Position numbers and translations under genes: made by a program | The notes under the pieces: model-generated | Database searches by the model: none | Seen by the model: the letters and a program-made list of their open reading frames with translations, nothing else | What the model was told of the DNA's origin: nothing | Shown here: in pieces, positions 52,897 to 62,459 of the stretch | How the letters are laid out: every line of letters starts with the position of its first letter | Position numbering within the stretch: position 1 is the first letter of the stretch | Assembly: GCA_036562765.1 (NCBI GenBank) | Contig: DATCJO010000025.1 | Location: 1 to 64,000, forward strand | DNA length: 64,000 bases | Direction: 5' to 3' | Source: JAAYFT01 sp036562765 | Lineage (GTDB): Bacteria > Bacillota > Clostridia > Tissierellales > Tissierellaceae

Positions 52897-54141
52897 ATGA
52901 AAAGAAAGTTCAGTGTAATAATAATTCTTATTTTATCATTTTTTATAATTGGATTTATAAGTGCTATTTTTTTTGAGTACTATAGGGGCATAGATAGAGG
53001 AGGAGAAGCTGTTGTCAATTTAGACGAAGAAGATAATGATGTAGGGGATACTCAAGAGGAAGAAGAGATTCCCGAAGAGCCAAAGATATCCAATATAAAG
53101 ATTTTAGCTGTAGGAGATATAATGTTTCATTCGCCCCAGTTTAAAGCTGCTTTTAACAAAGAAACTAATGAATATGATTTTACTCCAGTATTTAAACATG
53201 TGAAGAAATATATTGAATCAGCAGATATTGCCATTGGAAACCTTGAAACAGTAATTGCAGGAGAAGAATTTGGATACTCTGGATTCCCAAGGTTCAATTC
53301 TCCAGAAGCTGTTTTATTTGCCCTAAAGGATGCAGGATTTGATATCTTATCAACATCAAATAATCACTGCTTGGATCAAGGGAAAAAGGGCTTGATAAAT
53401 ACCATAGACAATGTTTACAAGCATGGAATGAAAAATATTGGTACGTATAAGGAAGAAAATAAGATTTTGATAGAAGAAATAGATGATATAAGAATCGCAT
53501 TTCTGTCGTATACTTATGGCCTTAATGGATTGGATTCATTATTAACAGAAGAAGAATTGGGATATATGGTAAATTTAATTGATGAAGATAGGATTAAATC
53601 CCATATTGATGAAGCTAAGGCAAATGAAGTTGACTTAATAGTAGTAGTTATCCATTGGGGCAATGAATATCATCGGGAACCTTCTCAGCATCAAATTGAA
53701 TTAGCTGAAAAAATAATAGACTGGGGTGCAGATGTTATATTTGGAAGCCATCCCCATGTAGTGCAGCGTTCACAAATAATAAATAAAGATGGTAAAGATA
53801 GATTTATCATTTACTCTATGGGGAATTTTCTCTCTAATCAAAGACAAGAAACCGTAGGAAATCGTTATACAGAAGATGGGATTATGGTTCAACTTGAAAT
53901 AGAAAAAGATGTTACAAATAATGTAACAGTCATTAAAAATATACATTATATTCCAACATGGGTTTATAAATACAGAGATAATTTAAAGCTTGTCTATGAG
54001 ATTTTGCCTATAAAGGATTACTTAAATGGCGAAATTGATATTGGAGATGAGGGCATTTTAAGAGAAAGAATTGAAAGGTCATATTATGATACTATGGACA
54101 AAATGCAGCAATTTTCGACTATTTCAGAATTAAATAATTAA
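52897..54141 (+). CDS. CapA-family (poly-gamma-glutamate synthesis type) exported protein
   Basis: A 414-aa protein with an N-terminal membrane anchor (about 5-27), an acidic linker rich in Glu and Asp (about 40-60) and the PGA_cap metallophosphatase-like domain: ILAVGDIMFHS (about 67-77), IGNLETVI (about 113), STSNNHCLDQG (about 152), IHWGNEY (about 253) and GSHPHVVQ (about 287). The metal-ligand residues are in place. CapA homologues are widespread in Firmicutes, and no capBC genes are nearby. A wall- or phosphate-related role is possible. Confidence 0.82.
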   Translation: MKRKFSVIIILILSFFIIGFISAIFFEYYRGIDRGGEAVVNLDEEDNDVGDTQEEEEIPEEPKISNIKILAVGDIMFHSPQFKAAFNKETNEYDFTPVFKHVKKYIESADIAIGNLETVIAGEEFGYSGFPRFNSPEAVLFALKDAGFDILSTSNNHCLDQGKKGLINTIDNVYKHGMKNIGTYKEENKILIEEIDDIRIAFLSYTYGLNGLDSLLTEEELGYMVNLIDEDRIKSHIDEAKANEVDLIVVVIHWGNEYHREPSQHQIELAEKIIDWGADVIFGSHPHVVQRSQIINKDGKDRFIIYSMGNFLSNQRQETVGNRYTEDGIMVQLEIEKDVTNNVTVIKNIHYIPTWVYKYRDNLKLVYEILPIKDYLNGEIDIGDEGILRERIERSYYDTMDKMQQFSTISELNN

Positions 54142-54213
54142 ATTAATATATTCATATTTAGCATAATTATTATATAATTATAGGTAGAAAAATAATTAAA
54201 GGTGTGGTTGACC

Positions 54214-55059
54214 TTGGAATTTATTAGAGGATTATTTTCCAACATGAGAATTAGAGATATAATCGATATTATTATTGTAGCAGTGGTTCTTTACAAGGTA
54301 TTTACATTGATAAGAGAAACTAGAGCGGAACAGTTGATAAAAGGTATTTTTGCTATTTTTGTTTTTGAGAAAATAAGCGGTGAAGGATGGCTTGAGTTAT
54401 ATACTATTAACTGGATATTGAGAAATACCATGACAGTTGGAGTAATTGCCATTCTTATTGTGTTTCAACCTGAACTTCGTCGAGGATTGGAATACATAGG
54501 TAGGTCTAGTTTTTTTACTAAATCATTTCTTGAAATTAAAGGCGAAAACATCTCTAAAACAGTAGACGAAATTGTCGAAGCTTGTGCTTCCCTGTCTAGG
54601 CAAAGAATAGGAGCTTTAATTGTATTGGAAAGGGAAACTGGCCTAAATGAAGTGGCTCAAACCGGCACTATGATTAATGGCTTAGTTTCCAGCGACCTGC
54701 TCATCAATATCTTTATTCCCAATACCCCATTACACGACGGAGCAGTAATAATTAAAGATGATAGAATAAAAGCTGCTGCATGCTTTTTGCCTTTAACAGA
54801 TAATATGAACATCAGCAAGGAACTTGGTACAAGGCATAGGGCTGCATTAGGCATTTCTGAAAGGTCTGACTGCCTAGCAATTGTAGTTTCTGAGGAAACA
54901 GGTTCTATTTCTATTGCTGAAAATGGCACATTGGCAAGGCATCTTGACACAAAGACACTTAGGCAGATACTAATGGATATGTATGAGCCCAAGGATGCAC
55001 CTCAGAATTTGCTAGCTAAATGGAGGAGAAAAAATGAAAATGAGCAAGGAGAAAAATGA
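54214..55059 (+). CDS. cdaA: Diadenylate cyclase CdaA
   Basis: Makes the second messenger c-di-AMP from two ATP. The protein of about 281 aa has three N-terminal membrane helices and the DAC domain with LHDGAVII (about 174) and GTRHRAALG (about 205), the DGA and RHR catalytic motifs. AAAGGTG lies upstream, so TTG 54214 or TTG 54208 is preferred to the GTG at 54202. It overlaps cdaR by 26 nt. A c-di-AMP riboswitch lies 7 kb downstream in this window. Confidence 0.92.
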   Translation: MEFIRGLFSNMRIRDIIDIIIVAVVLYKVFTLIRETRAEQLIKGIFAIFVFEKISGEGWLELYTINWILRNTMTVGVIAILIVFQPELRRGLEYIGRSSFFTKSFLEIKGENISKTVDEIVEACASLSRQRIGALIVLERETGLNEVAQTGTMINGLVSSDLLINIFIPNTPLHDGAVIIKDDRIKAAACFLPLTDNMNISKELGTRHRAALGISERSDCLAIVVSEETGSISIAENGTLARHLDTKTLRQILMDMYEPKDAPQNLLAKWRRKNENEQGEK

Positions 55060-56257
55060 TTTGACTTTAAAAATCTTTGCTCTTATTATAGCTTTTGCGT
55101 TGTGGAGCTATGTAATGAGTGAAGTAAATCCAGATAGAACTGATACAATTCGCAATATCCCTGTTGTATTCAACAATTTAGAAACCCTTGAAAGACAGGG
55201 CTTAGTCCTTATGGAACCAAAGGAAGCTACTGTTACAGTTAGAGTAAAGGGCAGAAAATTTGATATGGCAAATTTTGATTCTAAAAAGATTAAAGCCTTT
55301 GTTGATTTAAGTGGGTATGGAGAAGGGCAAATCAAAGTTCCAGTTCAAGTGGTTTTAGAGGATTCAAGCAATATTTCAGTAGAAAGAATTGAACCGTCAG
55401 AAATACTATTTAAATTTGACAAGTTAATAAGCAAGCAAAAAACTGTGACCATAAAAACTGTTGGAGAGTTGGGTCCTGATTATGTTTTAGGAGTCATGAC
55501 AACAAAACCTGAAAGTGTATTAATATCCGGGCCTAAATCTTGGGTAAATGAAGTAGCTGAAGCAATTGTAGAAGTTGACTTAAGTGGAAGAAAGGAAAGC
55601 AGCCCAGATGTGACATTGCCTATTCAGTTAGTGGATGAAGATGGTGAAGTAGTTAGTGGTGTAAGCTATGAACCAACAGTAGTAGATGTAAATATTCCTA
55701 TTTATAGAAAAGTTATAGTACCAATTGAATTGCAGACAGAAAATCATCTACCAGAAAATTATGAAATTACAAATGTTACTATTAATCCAAGCAGAATTGC
55801 TTTAAAAGGCGACAACAGTATCGTACATTTAACTTCTATTCAAACAAAGCCTATAGATATTAATGCATTATTAGAAAATCCAACAATGGAAGTTGAGTTG
55901 GATTTACCACCAAATGTATCTTTAGTCAATCCCAATGAAAAAATAATGGTTTCAGTTACAATTGAAGAAGTATCAGTAAAGACTTTTGAATTCTCTTTAA
56001 GAGAAGTATCTGTTAGAAACCTAGATGAAGATTATAAAATTTCTGATGAGGATTTATCGAAGACAATATTAGTTACCTTGAAAGGAAGCAAGCAGCTAAT
56101 GGAAGAAATGACAAAAGATGATTTTAATGTTTATATAGATTTAAATTTATTAAAAGGAGGCGAGCATGAGGTATATTTGCAATTTGACTTGCCATGGGGA
56201 GTTACAGTAGAAAATGTTAGTCCTCAACCTATTGACATTCGACTTATAAGTGATTAA
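55034..56257 (+). CDS. cdaR: CdaA regulatory protein CdaR (YbbR domains)
   Basis: A 407-aa membrane-anchored protein: one N-terminal helix (about 8-25) followed by repeated YbbR domains outside the membrane, each with patterns such as VTVRVKGR, ESVLISGPKSWV and PSRIALKGDN. CdaR binds and regulates CdaA. It starts inside the end of cdaA behind GGAGGAG. Unlike many Firmicutes, glmM does not follow; ptb does. Confidence 0.88.
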   Translation: MKMSKEKNDLTLKIFALIIAFALWSYVMSEVNPDRTDTIRNIPVVFNNLETLERQGLVLMEPKEATVTVRVKGRKFDMANFDSKKIKAFVDLSGYGEGQIKVPVQVVLEDSSNISVERIEPSEILFKFDKLISKQKTVTIKTVGELGPDYVLGVMTTKPESVLISGPKSWVNEVAEAIVEVDLSGRKESSPDVTLPIQLVDEDGEVVSGVSYEPTVVDVNIPIYRKVIVPIELQTENHLPENYEITNVTINPSRIALKGDNSIVHLTSIQTKPIDINALLENPTMEVELDLPPNVSLVNPNEKIMVSVTIEEVSVKTFEFSLREVSVRNLDEDYKISDEDLSKTILVTLKGSKQLMEEMTKDDFNVYIDLNLLKGGEHEVYLQFDLPWGVTVENVSPQPIDIRLISD

Positions 56258-56316
56258 TTTCACTGAAATATCATATTATTAAAGAAGAATTAGAAACATA
56301 AAAGAGGTGAAATAAA

Positions 56317-57219
56317 ATGGCTAAATCATTTAACGATGTATTAGAATTGGCAAAACAAAAAGGTCCCAAAAAAATCGCTGTAGCCTGTGCCCATGATTTG
56401 GAGGTATTAATTGCAGTAAAAAATGCTGTTGAGCGTAGTATTATTGAGCCAATTTTAGTAGGCGATAAGGACAAGATATTAGAATTGGCCAAAGAAATAG
56501 GTTTAAACCTAGAAAACATTGAAATCATCGACGAAAAAGATAAGGAACAAGCATCCAGAATTGCAACAAGCCTTGTAAGCAGCGGGAAAGCTGACATTTT
56601 GATGAAAGGGCTTGTAGATACATCTATCATCATGAAGCAAGTCTTAGACAAGGAAATTGGCTTAAGAACAGGTAAAGTAATTTCACATGTAGCTGTTTTC
56701 AGTGTGGGTACTTATCACAAGATGTTTATGGTGACTGATGCAGCCATGAATATAGCACCTGACCTAAATCAAAAGAAGGAAATTATTGAAAATGCTGTAG
56801 AGTTGGCTAAAGCATTGGGGATTGAAAATCCAAAGGTAGCAGTATTAGCTGCGAAGGAAAAGGTATCACCTAAGATGGAAGCAACTGTTCATGCTAAAGA
56901 ATTAGCGGAAATGAATCAAAGAGGAGAAATTAAAGATTGCATAGTAGATGGTCCTTTTGCTTTAGACAATGCTGTATCTAAGGAATCAGCAAAAATTAAG
57001 GGAATAACCAGCGAAGTTGCAGGAGATGCTGACATATTGCTTGTACCTGATATTGAAGCTGGCAATGTACTATATAAATCATTGACATTCTTAGGCAATG
57101 CAAAGTCTGCTGGAGTTATAATTGGTGCTAAATCACCTATCGTTTTAACTTCAAGGGCAGATAATGATGAAGCTAAATTAAATTCCATAGCATTAGCAGT
57201 TTTACTAGCATCAAAATAG
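56317..57219 (+). CDS. ptb: Phosphate butyryltransferase
   Basis: Converts butyryl- or branched acyl-CoA plus phosphate to acyl phosphate. The 300-aa protein belongs to the PTA/PTB family with ADILMKGLVDT (about 88), SHVAVFSV (about 127), VTDAAMNIAPDL (about 142) and VSPKMEATVHA (about 184). It is followed 10 nt later by butyrate kinase. Being next to a 2-oxoacid oxidoreductase, it probably handles isobutyryl-, isovaleryl- or 2-methylbutyryl-CoA from branched amino acids, as an inference. Confidence 0.93.
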   Translation: MAKSFNDVLELAKQKGPKKIAVACAHDLEVLIAVKNAVERSIIEPILVGDKDKILELAKEIGLNLENIEIIDEKDKEQASRIATSLVSSGKADILMKGLVDTSIIMKQVLDKEIGLRTGKVISHVAVFSVGTYHKMFMVTDAAMNIAPDLNQKKEIIENAVELAKALGIENPKVAVLAAKEKVSPKMEATVHAKELAEMNQRGEIKDCIVDGPFALDNAVSKESAKIKGITSEVAGDADILLVPDIEAGNVLYKSLTFLGNAKSAGVIIGAKSPIVLTSRADNDEAKLNSIALAVLLASK

Positions 57220-57228
57220 GAGGGTTTT

Positions 57229-58296
57229 ATGAGTAGGTTATTAGTTATTAATCCAGGGTCAACATCAACAAAAATTGCAGTTTTTGATGATGAAAATGTA
57301 ATTTTAGAACAAACACTTAGGCATTCTGCAGAAGAAATCAATTCATATAAAAGAATCTACGACCAATATGAATTTAGAAAAGAAATAATTTTAAATGCCT
57401 TAAAAGAAAACAACATTCCTCTTGAATCTTTGGATGCTGTAGTAGGCAGAGGAGGGCTTCTAAAACCTATAGAAGGTGGAACTTATGAAATAAATGAAGC
57501 CATGCTTGAAGATTTAAGACAAGGAGCTAGGGGAGAACATGCATCAAATTTAGGTGCCATAATCGCAAATGAAATAGCAAAGGGCTTGAACATACCATCA
57601 TTTATCGTAGATCCCGTAGTTGTAGATGAATTACAAGATGTAGCTAGGATTACTGGCCTTAAAGGGACAGAAAGAGTATCTATTTTCCACGCATTAAATC
57701 AAAAGGCTGTAGCACGAAGGCATGCTAAAAGCTTAGGTAAGAGATATGAAGATTTAAATCTTATAGTAGCCCATTTAGGCGGAGGAATCTCAGTTGGAGC
57801 CCATGAAAAAGGAAGAGTTATAGATGTAGCCAATGCACTAGATGGCGAAGGGCCATTCTCACCAGAAAGAGCAGGTGGCCTTCCAGTTGGACAAGTAATT
57901 GATTTATGCTTCTCTGGGAAATACACCAAGGAAGAAATAAGGAAAATGATAGTAGGAAAAGGTGGCATAGTTTCATACTTAGGTACCAATGATGCAAGAG
58001 AAGTATCTAAGCGAATGCACGAAGGAGATAAATATGCTGAATTAATCTATTATGCAATGGCATATCAAGTAGCAAAGGAAATAGGAGCCTGTGCTGCAGT
58101 GCTAAAGGGGAAAGTCGATGGAATTTTAATTACAGGCGGAATTGCTTATGACAAGGAATTTGTTTCCTGGATAGAAGAAAGGGTTAATTTCATTGCTCCC
58201 GTAACTGTTTATCCAGGAGAAGATGAACTTACTGCATTGGCCCAAGGAGGACTTAGGGTCCTAAGGGGCGAAGAAAAAGCTAAAATATATAAGTAA
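57229..58296 (+). CDS. buk: Butyrate (branched-chain fatty acid) kinase
   Basis: Makes ATP from acyl phosphate and ADP. The 355-aa ASKHA-fold enzyme has NPGSTSTKIAVF (about 6-17), VGRGGLLKPI (about 70), HLGGGISVGAHEKGRVID (about 182) and DGEGPFSPERAG (about 207). It follows ptb directly and shares its operon. With the oxidoreductase downstream it gives one ATP per oxidised 2-oxoacid. Confidence 0.94.
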   Translation: MSRLLVINPGSTSTKIAVFDDENVILEQTLRHSAEEINSYKRIYDQYEFRKEIILNALKENNIPLESLDAVVGRGGLLKPIEGGTYEINEAMLEDLRQGARGEHASNLGAIIANEIAKGLNIPSFIVDPVVVDELQDVARITGLKGTERVSIFHALNQKAVARRHAKSLGKRYEDLNLIVAHLGGGISVGAHEKGRVIDVANALDGEGPFSPERAGGLPVGQVIDLCFSGKYTKEEIRKMIVGKGGIVSYLGTNDAREVSKRMHEGDKYAELIYYAMAYQVAKEIGACAAVLKGKVDGILITGGIAYDKEFVSWIEERVNFIAPVTVYPGEDELTALAQGGLRVLRGEEKAKIYK

Positions 58297-58311
58297 TAGG
58301 ATGGTAAAATT

Positions 58312-58986
58312 ATGTTGAAAGACAAGAGGATAAGGATAATATCTGGTCATTATGGTAGTGGCAAATCTGAATTTAGTATAAATTATGCTGTGAAGTTGGC
58401 TGAAATGGGGAAAAAAGTTGCACTAGCAGATTTGGATGTCGTAAATGTATACTTTAGGTCAAGGGAAAAAGCTGATGAACTGGAAAGATTAGGAATTAGA
58501 GTAATAGCTGGCCAAATAGAAGCTCCAGCTTTAGATGTTCCATCGATTTCAGCAGAAGTATACGCTCCTTTGCAGGATGAAAGCTACGATTTTGTAATAG
58601 ATGTAGGTGGAGATCCAGTAGGGGCTAGGGCCTTAGGAAGATATGTGGACTACTTTAAAGAAGGTAAGTATGATATGTTTTATGTTTTAAATGCCAATAG
58701 GCCTGAAACTCATACTGTGGAAAAGGCTTATGAGTACATGATTAAGATACAGGACACATCAAGGGCCAAGTTCACAGGAATTGTAAACAATACTCATATG
58801 TTAAAATCCACAACTGTGGAAGATGTATTAAGAGGACAAGAATTGGCTTTAAAGCTAAAGGAAAAAACTGGCTTGCCAATAAAATATGTTGCAGTGTTGG
58901 AACATTTAGTCCCAGAACTTCCCAAGGATTTAGAAGGAGAAATATTCCCAATAAAGCTCTACTTAAGGGATGAATGGATGTTATAA
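58312..58986 (+). CDS. P-loop ATPase associated with 2-oxoacid oxidoreductase genes
   Basis: A 224-aa protein with Walker A ISGHYGSGKSEFS (about 9-21) and MinD/ParA-like features: ADLDVVNVYFRSRE (about 39) and VIDVGGDPVGARALGRY (about 95). Members of this family appear between buk and ferredoxin oxidoreductase genes in Clostridia. Its role is unknown; cluster assembly or partner loading is a guess. It is co-transcribed on both sides. Confidence 0.75.
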   Translation: MLKDKRIRIISGHYGSGKSEFSINYAVKLAEMGKKVALADLDVVNVYFRSREKADELERLGIRVIAGQIEAPALDVPSISAEVYAPLQDESYDFVIDVGGDPVGARALGRYVDYFKEGKYDMFYVLNANRPETHTVEKAYEYMIKIQDTSRAKFTGIVNNTHMLKSTTVEDVLRGQELALKLKEKTGLPIKYVAVLEHLVPELPKDLEGEIFPIKLYLRDEWML

Positions 58987-59017
58987 GCTTTTAACTTATT
59001 AATTAAGGAGGGTTAAT

Positions 59018-59233
59018 ATGGCAAAGGGTAGAGTAACTTTCGATGTTGACAGATGCAAAGGTTGTGAGCTTTGTACAACTGTTTGCCCAGTCCATATAAT
59101 TGCTATGGATAGGACAAGGATTAATGCAAAAGGCTATAATCCAGCAACAGTAACCGATATAGATAAATGTATCGGTTGTGCAAACTGTGCAACAATTTGC
59201 CCTGATATAGTTATTACGGTTGAAAGATTTTAA
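59018..59233 (+). CDS. vorD: 2-oxoacid:ferredoxin oxidoreductase, delta (ferredoxin) subunit
   Basis: A 71-aa ferredoxin-like protein with two [4Fe-4S] motifs, CKGCELCTTVCP (about 14-25) and CIGCANCATICP (about 50-61). It wires electrons out of the oxidoreductase. It is the first of four subunit genes in delta-alpha-beta-gamma order. The ATG follows AAGGAGGG. Confidence 0.92.
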   Translation: MAKGRVTFDVDRCKGCELCTTVCPVHIIAMDRTRINAKGYNPATVTDIDKCIGCANCATICPDIVITVERF

Positions 59234-59256
59234 TTAAACTGTAAGGAGGGTTAACA

Positions 59257-60318
59257 ATGGCAAAAGTACTTATGAAAGGTAATGAAGCTATAGGAGCTGC
59301 AGCTATTGAAGCTGGTTGTAGGTACTTTTTTGGTTATCCTATAACTCCTCAATCAGAATTACCTGAATATATGGCTAGAGAATTACCAAAAGTAGGCGGT
59401 GTATATTTACAAGCAGAATCTGAAGTAGCAGCAATTAATATGGTTTATGGTGCTGCTGGGGCAGGAGCAAGGGTTATGACATCTTCTTCAAGCCCTGGAA
59501 TATCTCTAAAACAAGAAGGTATATCATATTTGGCTGGTGCAGAATTGCCATGCCTAATAGTTAATATAATGAGAGGTGGCCCAGGTCTAGGAAGTATTCA
59601 ACCATCACAAACCGATTATTTCCAAGCTACAAGAGGTGGCGGAAATGGAGACTACAGATTAGTTGTATATGCTCCATCTAATATACAAGAAATGGTAGAT
59701 TTGATTATTGAAGGTTTTGATGTTGCAGACCAATATAGAAACCCTGTAATGATTCTAGGCGATGGAATGCTTGGACAAATGATGGAACCTGTTGAATTTA
59801 GACCTCCAAAGAAAAGGGAATTACCTCCTAAAGATTGGGCAACAACAGGTACTGGTGGTAAGAGAAAACCAAATATCATAAACTCCTTGTACATTGCAGC
59901 AGAAGATTTGGAAGTTCACAATAAGAAGCTTCAAGAAAAATATAAGAAGATTAGGGAAAACGAAGTAAAAGTTGAATCTTATAATATTGAAGATGCTGAT
60001 GTTGTTATATCTGCATTTGGTACAGTTGCAAGAATTGCTAAAACAGCTATAGCAAAACTTGAAAAAGAAGGATATAAGGTTGGAATGATTAGACCAATTA
60101 CATTGTGGCCTTATCCTTATGATGAATTTAAGAAAATAAATCCAAACTGCAAAGGAATTCTTACTGTAGAAATGAATTCTGGACAAATGGTGGATGATGT
60201 TAAGATAGCAGTAGAAGGTAGATTCCCAGTATACTTCTACGGAAGGACTGGAGGAATGGTTCCTACACCAGAAGCCATAATTGAAAAGGTTAAGGAAATA
60301 TGTGGAGGTGAAAGATAA
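59257..60318 (+). CDS. vorB: 2-oxoacid:ferredoxin oxidoreductase, alpha subunit (VorB type)
   Basis: A 353-aa subunit of the enzyme that oxidatively decarboxylates 2-oxoacids with CoA and ferredoxin. It has KGNEAIGAAAIEAGCRYFFGYPITPQSE at the start, ESEVAAINMVYGAAGAGAR (about 53) and SSSSPGISLKQEG (about 75). This resembles 2-oxoisovalerate (VOR) or 2-oxoglutarate (KOR) oxidoreductases. Ptb and Buk next door favour branched 2-oxoacids. It overlaps the beta gene by one base. Confidence 0.9.
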   Translation: MAKVLMKGNEAIGAAAIEAGCRYFFGYPITPQSELPEYMARELPKVGGVYLQAESEVAAINMVYGAAGAGARVMTSSSSPGISLKQEGISYLAGAELPCLIVNIMRGGPGLGSIQPSQTDYFQATRGGGNGDYRLVVYAPSNIQEMVDLIIEGFDVADQYRNPVMILGDGMLGQMMEPVEFRPPKKRELPPKDWATTGTGGKRKPNIINSLYIAAEDLEVHNKKLQEKYKKIRENEVKVESYNIEDADVVISAFGTVARIAKTAIAKLEKEGYKVGMIRPITLWPYPYDEFKKINPNCKGILTVEMNSGQMVDDVKIAVEGRFPVYFYGRTGGMVPTPEAIIEKVKEICGGER

Positions 60319-61064
60319 TGGCTATAGTATTTCAAAGGACTAAGGGACTAACAGATGTGCAAACCCACTATTGTCCAGGATGCACCCACGGTATTATCCA
60401 CAGGTTAGTTGGGGAAGCTTTGGAAGAACTAGGGCTATTAGATAAAGCCATAGGAGTTGCACCTGTAGGATGTGCAGTATTTGCATATAATTATTTCAAC
60501 TGCGACATGCATGAAGCTGCTCACGGTAGAGCACCAGCTGTTGCAACTGGTATAAAGAGAGTTCATCCTGATAAATTTGTATTTACTTATCAAGGCGATG
60601 GCGATTTGGCAAGTATAGGTACTGCAGAAATAGTTCATGCTGCTCACAGAGGAGAAAAGATATCAACTATATTTGTAAATAATGCTATCTATGGTATGAC
60701 TGGCGGGCAAATGGCACCTACTACTCTAGTTGGACAAAGAACTACAACTTCACCTAATGGTAGAAGTGAAGAACACTGCGGTAAACCAATTAGAATAAGT
60801 GAAATGCTAGCAACAATTGATGGTGCAAAATTTGTTGAAAGAGTAGCAGTTAATACTCCAGCTAACATAAGGAAGGCTAAAAAAGCCATAATTGAATGCT
60901 TCAAGGTACAAATGGAAGGCAAAGGATTCGGCATAGTAGAAGTATTGTCTACATGTCCTACTAACTGGGGAATGACAGCTCCTGAAGCTATGAAATGGTT
61001 AGAGGATAACATGATACCATATTATCCTCTTGGAAACTTCAAACGACCAGAGGAGGCTGAATAG
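60318..61064 (+). CDS. vorA: 2-oxoacid:ferredoxin oxidoreductase, beta subunit
   Basis: A 248-aa thiamine-pyrophosphate subunit. It has CPGCTHGIIHRLV (about 19-31), the GAPVGC-like GVAPVGCAVF and the TPP motif GDGDLASIG...NN (about 93-120, YQGDGDLASIGTAE then FVNNAIYGMTGGQ). All features of the KorB/VorA family are present. It is 2 nt from the gamma gene start. Confidence 0.92.
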   Translation: MAIVFQRTKGLTDVQTHYCPGCTHGIIHRLVGEALEELGLLDKAIGVAPVGCAVFAYNYFNCDMHEAAHGRAPAVATGIKRVHPDKFVFTYQGDGDLASIGTAEIVHAAHRGEKISTIFVNNAIYGMTGGQMAPTTLVGQRTTTSPNGRSEEHCGKPIRISEMLATIDGAKFVERVAVNTPANIRKAKKAIIECFKVQMEGKGFGIVEVLSTCPTNWGMTAPEAMKWLEDNMIPYYPLGNFKRPEEAE

Positions 61065-61065
61065 A

Positions 61066-61623
61066 ATGGAAGAAAGAATAGTAATAGCTGGCTTTGGTGG
61101 TCAAGGGATAATGGCAATAGGCCAACTTCTAACCTATGCAGGTATGATGGAAAATAAAAATGTATCATGGTTGCCTTCCTATGGGCCTGAAATGAGAGGA
61201 GGAACTGCTAACTGCAACGTTATAATCTCAACTGATGCAGTAGGTTCTCCAGTAGTTACAGAATCTACAGCAGCTATCGTCATGAATAAACCTTCCTTAG
61301 ATAAATTTGAAAAATCAGTAATGCCAGGAGGAAAGCTATTTATAAATTCATCCCTTATAGATAGAAAGGCTACTAGAGATGACATAGAAGTTTATTATAT
61401 TCCTGCCAATGAAATTGCAAATGAATTAGGCAATATCAAGGTAGCTAATATGGTTATGCTAGGCGCTTTTATAGAAGCAACCAATGTAGTACAAAAAGAA
61501 AACATATTCGATAAAGCATTCGTAGAAGTATTTGGTGAAAAGAGGCTAAACTTAATACCATTAAATAAGGAAGCCTTTGAAAGAGGAGCAAAATTAATAA
61601 GAGAACAAAAAGTTGCTTTATAA
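61066..61623 (+). CDS. vorC: 2-oxoacid:ferredoxin oxidoreductase, gamma subunit
   Basis: A 185-aa subunit with AGFGGQGIMAIGQLL at the start and PSYGPEMRGGTANCNVIIS (about 40), the standard gamma-domain motifs. I chose ATG 61066 after GAGGAGG; an in-frame ATG at 61030 lies inside the beta gene. It ends the operon and a terminator follows. Confidence 0.9.
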   Translation: MEERIVIAGFGGQGIMAIGQLLTYAGMMENKNVSWLPSYGPEMRGGTANCNVIISTDAVGSPVVTESTAAIVMNKPSLDKFEKSVMPGGKLFINSSLIDRKATRDDIEVYYIPANEIANELGNIKVANMVMLGAFIEATNVVQKENIFDKAFVEVFGEKRLNLIPLNKEAFERGAKLIREQKVAL

Positions 61624-61642
61624 TCAAGGTTTATTGCCAATA

Positions 61643-61682
61643 AATGGAGTAGGATTAAGAATCTTACTCCATTTTTATTTTT
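61643..61682 (+). terminator. Terminator after vor operon
   Basis: AATGGAGTAGGATT (61643-61656) pairs with AATCTTACTCCATT (61660-61673, with a G-U pair), followed by TTTATTTTT. Confidence 0.85.
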
Positions 61683-62158
61683 AACTTCAATTTTGTAAAA
61701 TGAATTGCTCTTTGTTTCAAAATAGCCATTCAGTATTGGTTTAAAGATATCTGAAAAATGGTGTATAAATATGTAGGAAAGTGTAATAAAAAAATACTTC
61801 AAATAAATTGACAATATTGATTTTTATAATATTAATTTTTCACTTATGTTTGTTAACAATCGAAAATTAAATACTCAAGAATATATAAATAACCAATTAA
61901 ATGATTATTATGCAATACTTACTCATATTGTTTTAGATATAGAAAGATATTGCAATCGCGACTACTTTAATGGTGAAGAGGTTTATATTGGAAGGTTGTT
62001 AGAGACCTCTTTATGTATAGGTGTGTGAGTATCTATCTTTTATCATATTTATTGACAGGGTTTTTTTGTGAGAAAAATGGGATGTTTTTATGCTTTTACA
62101 TTTATTACAAAATTACACATATTATCACTTATTGTATAATTTTTGCACAAAAAAAATT
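61683..62158. other. AT-rich intergenic region
   Basis: About 475 nt. A 60-codon frame at 61846-62028 has no ribosome binding site and no recognised family. Nothing else is supported until the promoter of the riboswitch leader. Confidence 0.4.
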
Positions 62159-62187
62159 TTGCAAATTATAGAACTTTATGTTATAAT
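62159..62187 (+). promoter_or_regulatory. Promoter of the c-di-AMP riboswitch leader
   Basis: TTGCAA (62159-62164) and TATAAT (62182-62187) with a 17-nt spacer. It lies about 70 nt before the aptamer. Confidence 0.65.
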
Positions 62188-62249
62188 ATCCAATGAAAAC
62201 TTTATATGGAATAAGCTGAATTCTTTATAGTAATTCTAATTAAAGAATT

Positions 62250-62358
62250 ATTATAAAGAAGCGGGGGAACCAATCATTGGGGTGAATCCTTTTATAGGTA
62301 GGGCATATCCCTTTTGCCCGAACCCGACAGCTAACCTCGTAAGCTTCTAAAGGGGGCA
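62250..62358 (+). ncRNA. c-di-AMP (ydaO/yuaA) riboswitch
   Basis: The conserved blocks of the ydaO class occur in order: GCGGGGGAACCAA (62261-62273), GGGGTGAATCC (62279-62289), a GGGCA/TGCCC stem, CCGAACCCGACAGCTAACC (62318-62336) and CTCGTAAGCTTC. GAAGC (62258-62262) can pair with GCTTC (62343-62347). The class binds c-di-AMP and usually turns genes off. A terminator follows before the opine-dehydrogenase-like gene. Confidence 0.88.
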
Positions 62359-62372
62359 AGTGTATTTGTAAT

Positions 62373-62400
62373 AAACTATGGATGCCCATAGTTTTTTTTA
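62373..62400 (+). terminator. Riboswitch expression-platform terminator
   Basis: AAACTATGG (62373-62381) pairs with CCATAGTTT (62386-62394), followed by TTTTT. It lies 15 nt after the aptamer and 60 nt before the next gene. Confidence 0.82.
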
Positions 62401-62459
62401 TACGTTGGAACAAGTTGACATAAAATTTACAAATAAATATATGGGAAAGGGGAGATTGA

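Noticed and set aside
61846..62028. 60-codon frame as a gene
   Set aside because: No ribosome binding site, no recognised family, and it lies in AT-rich intergenic DNA.
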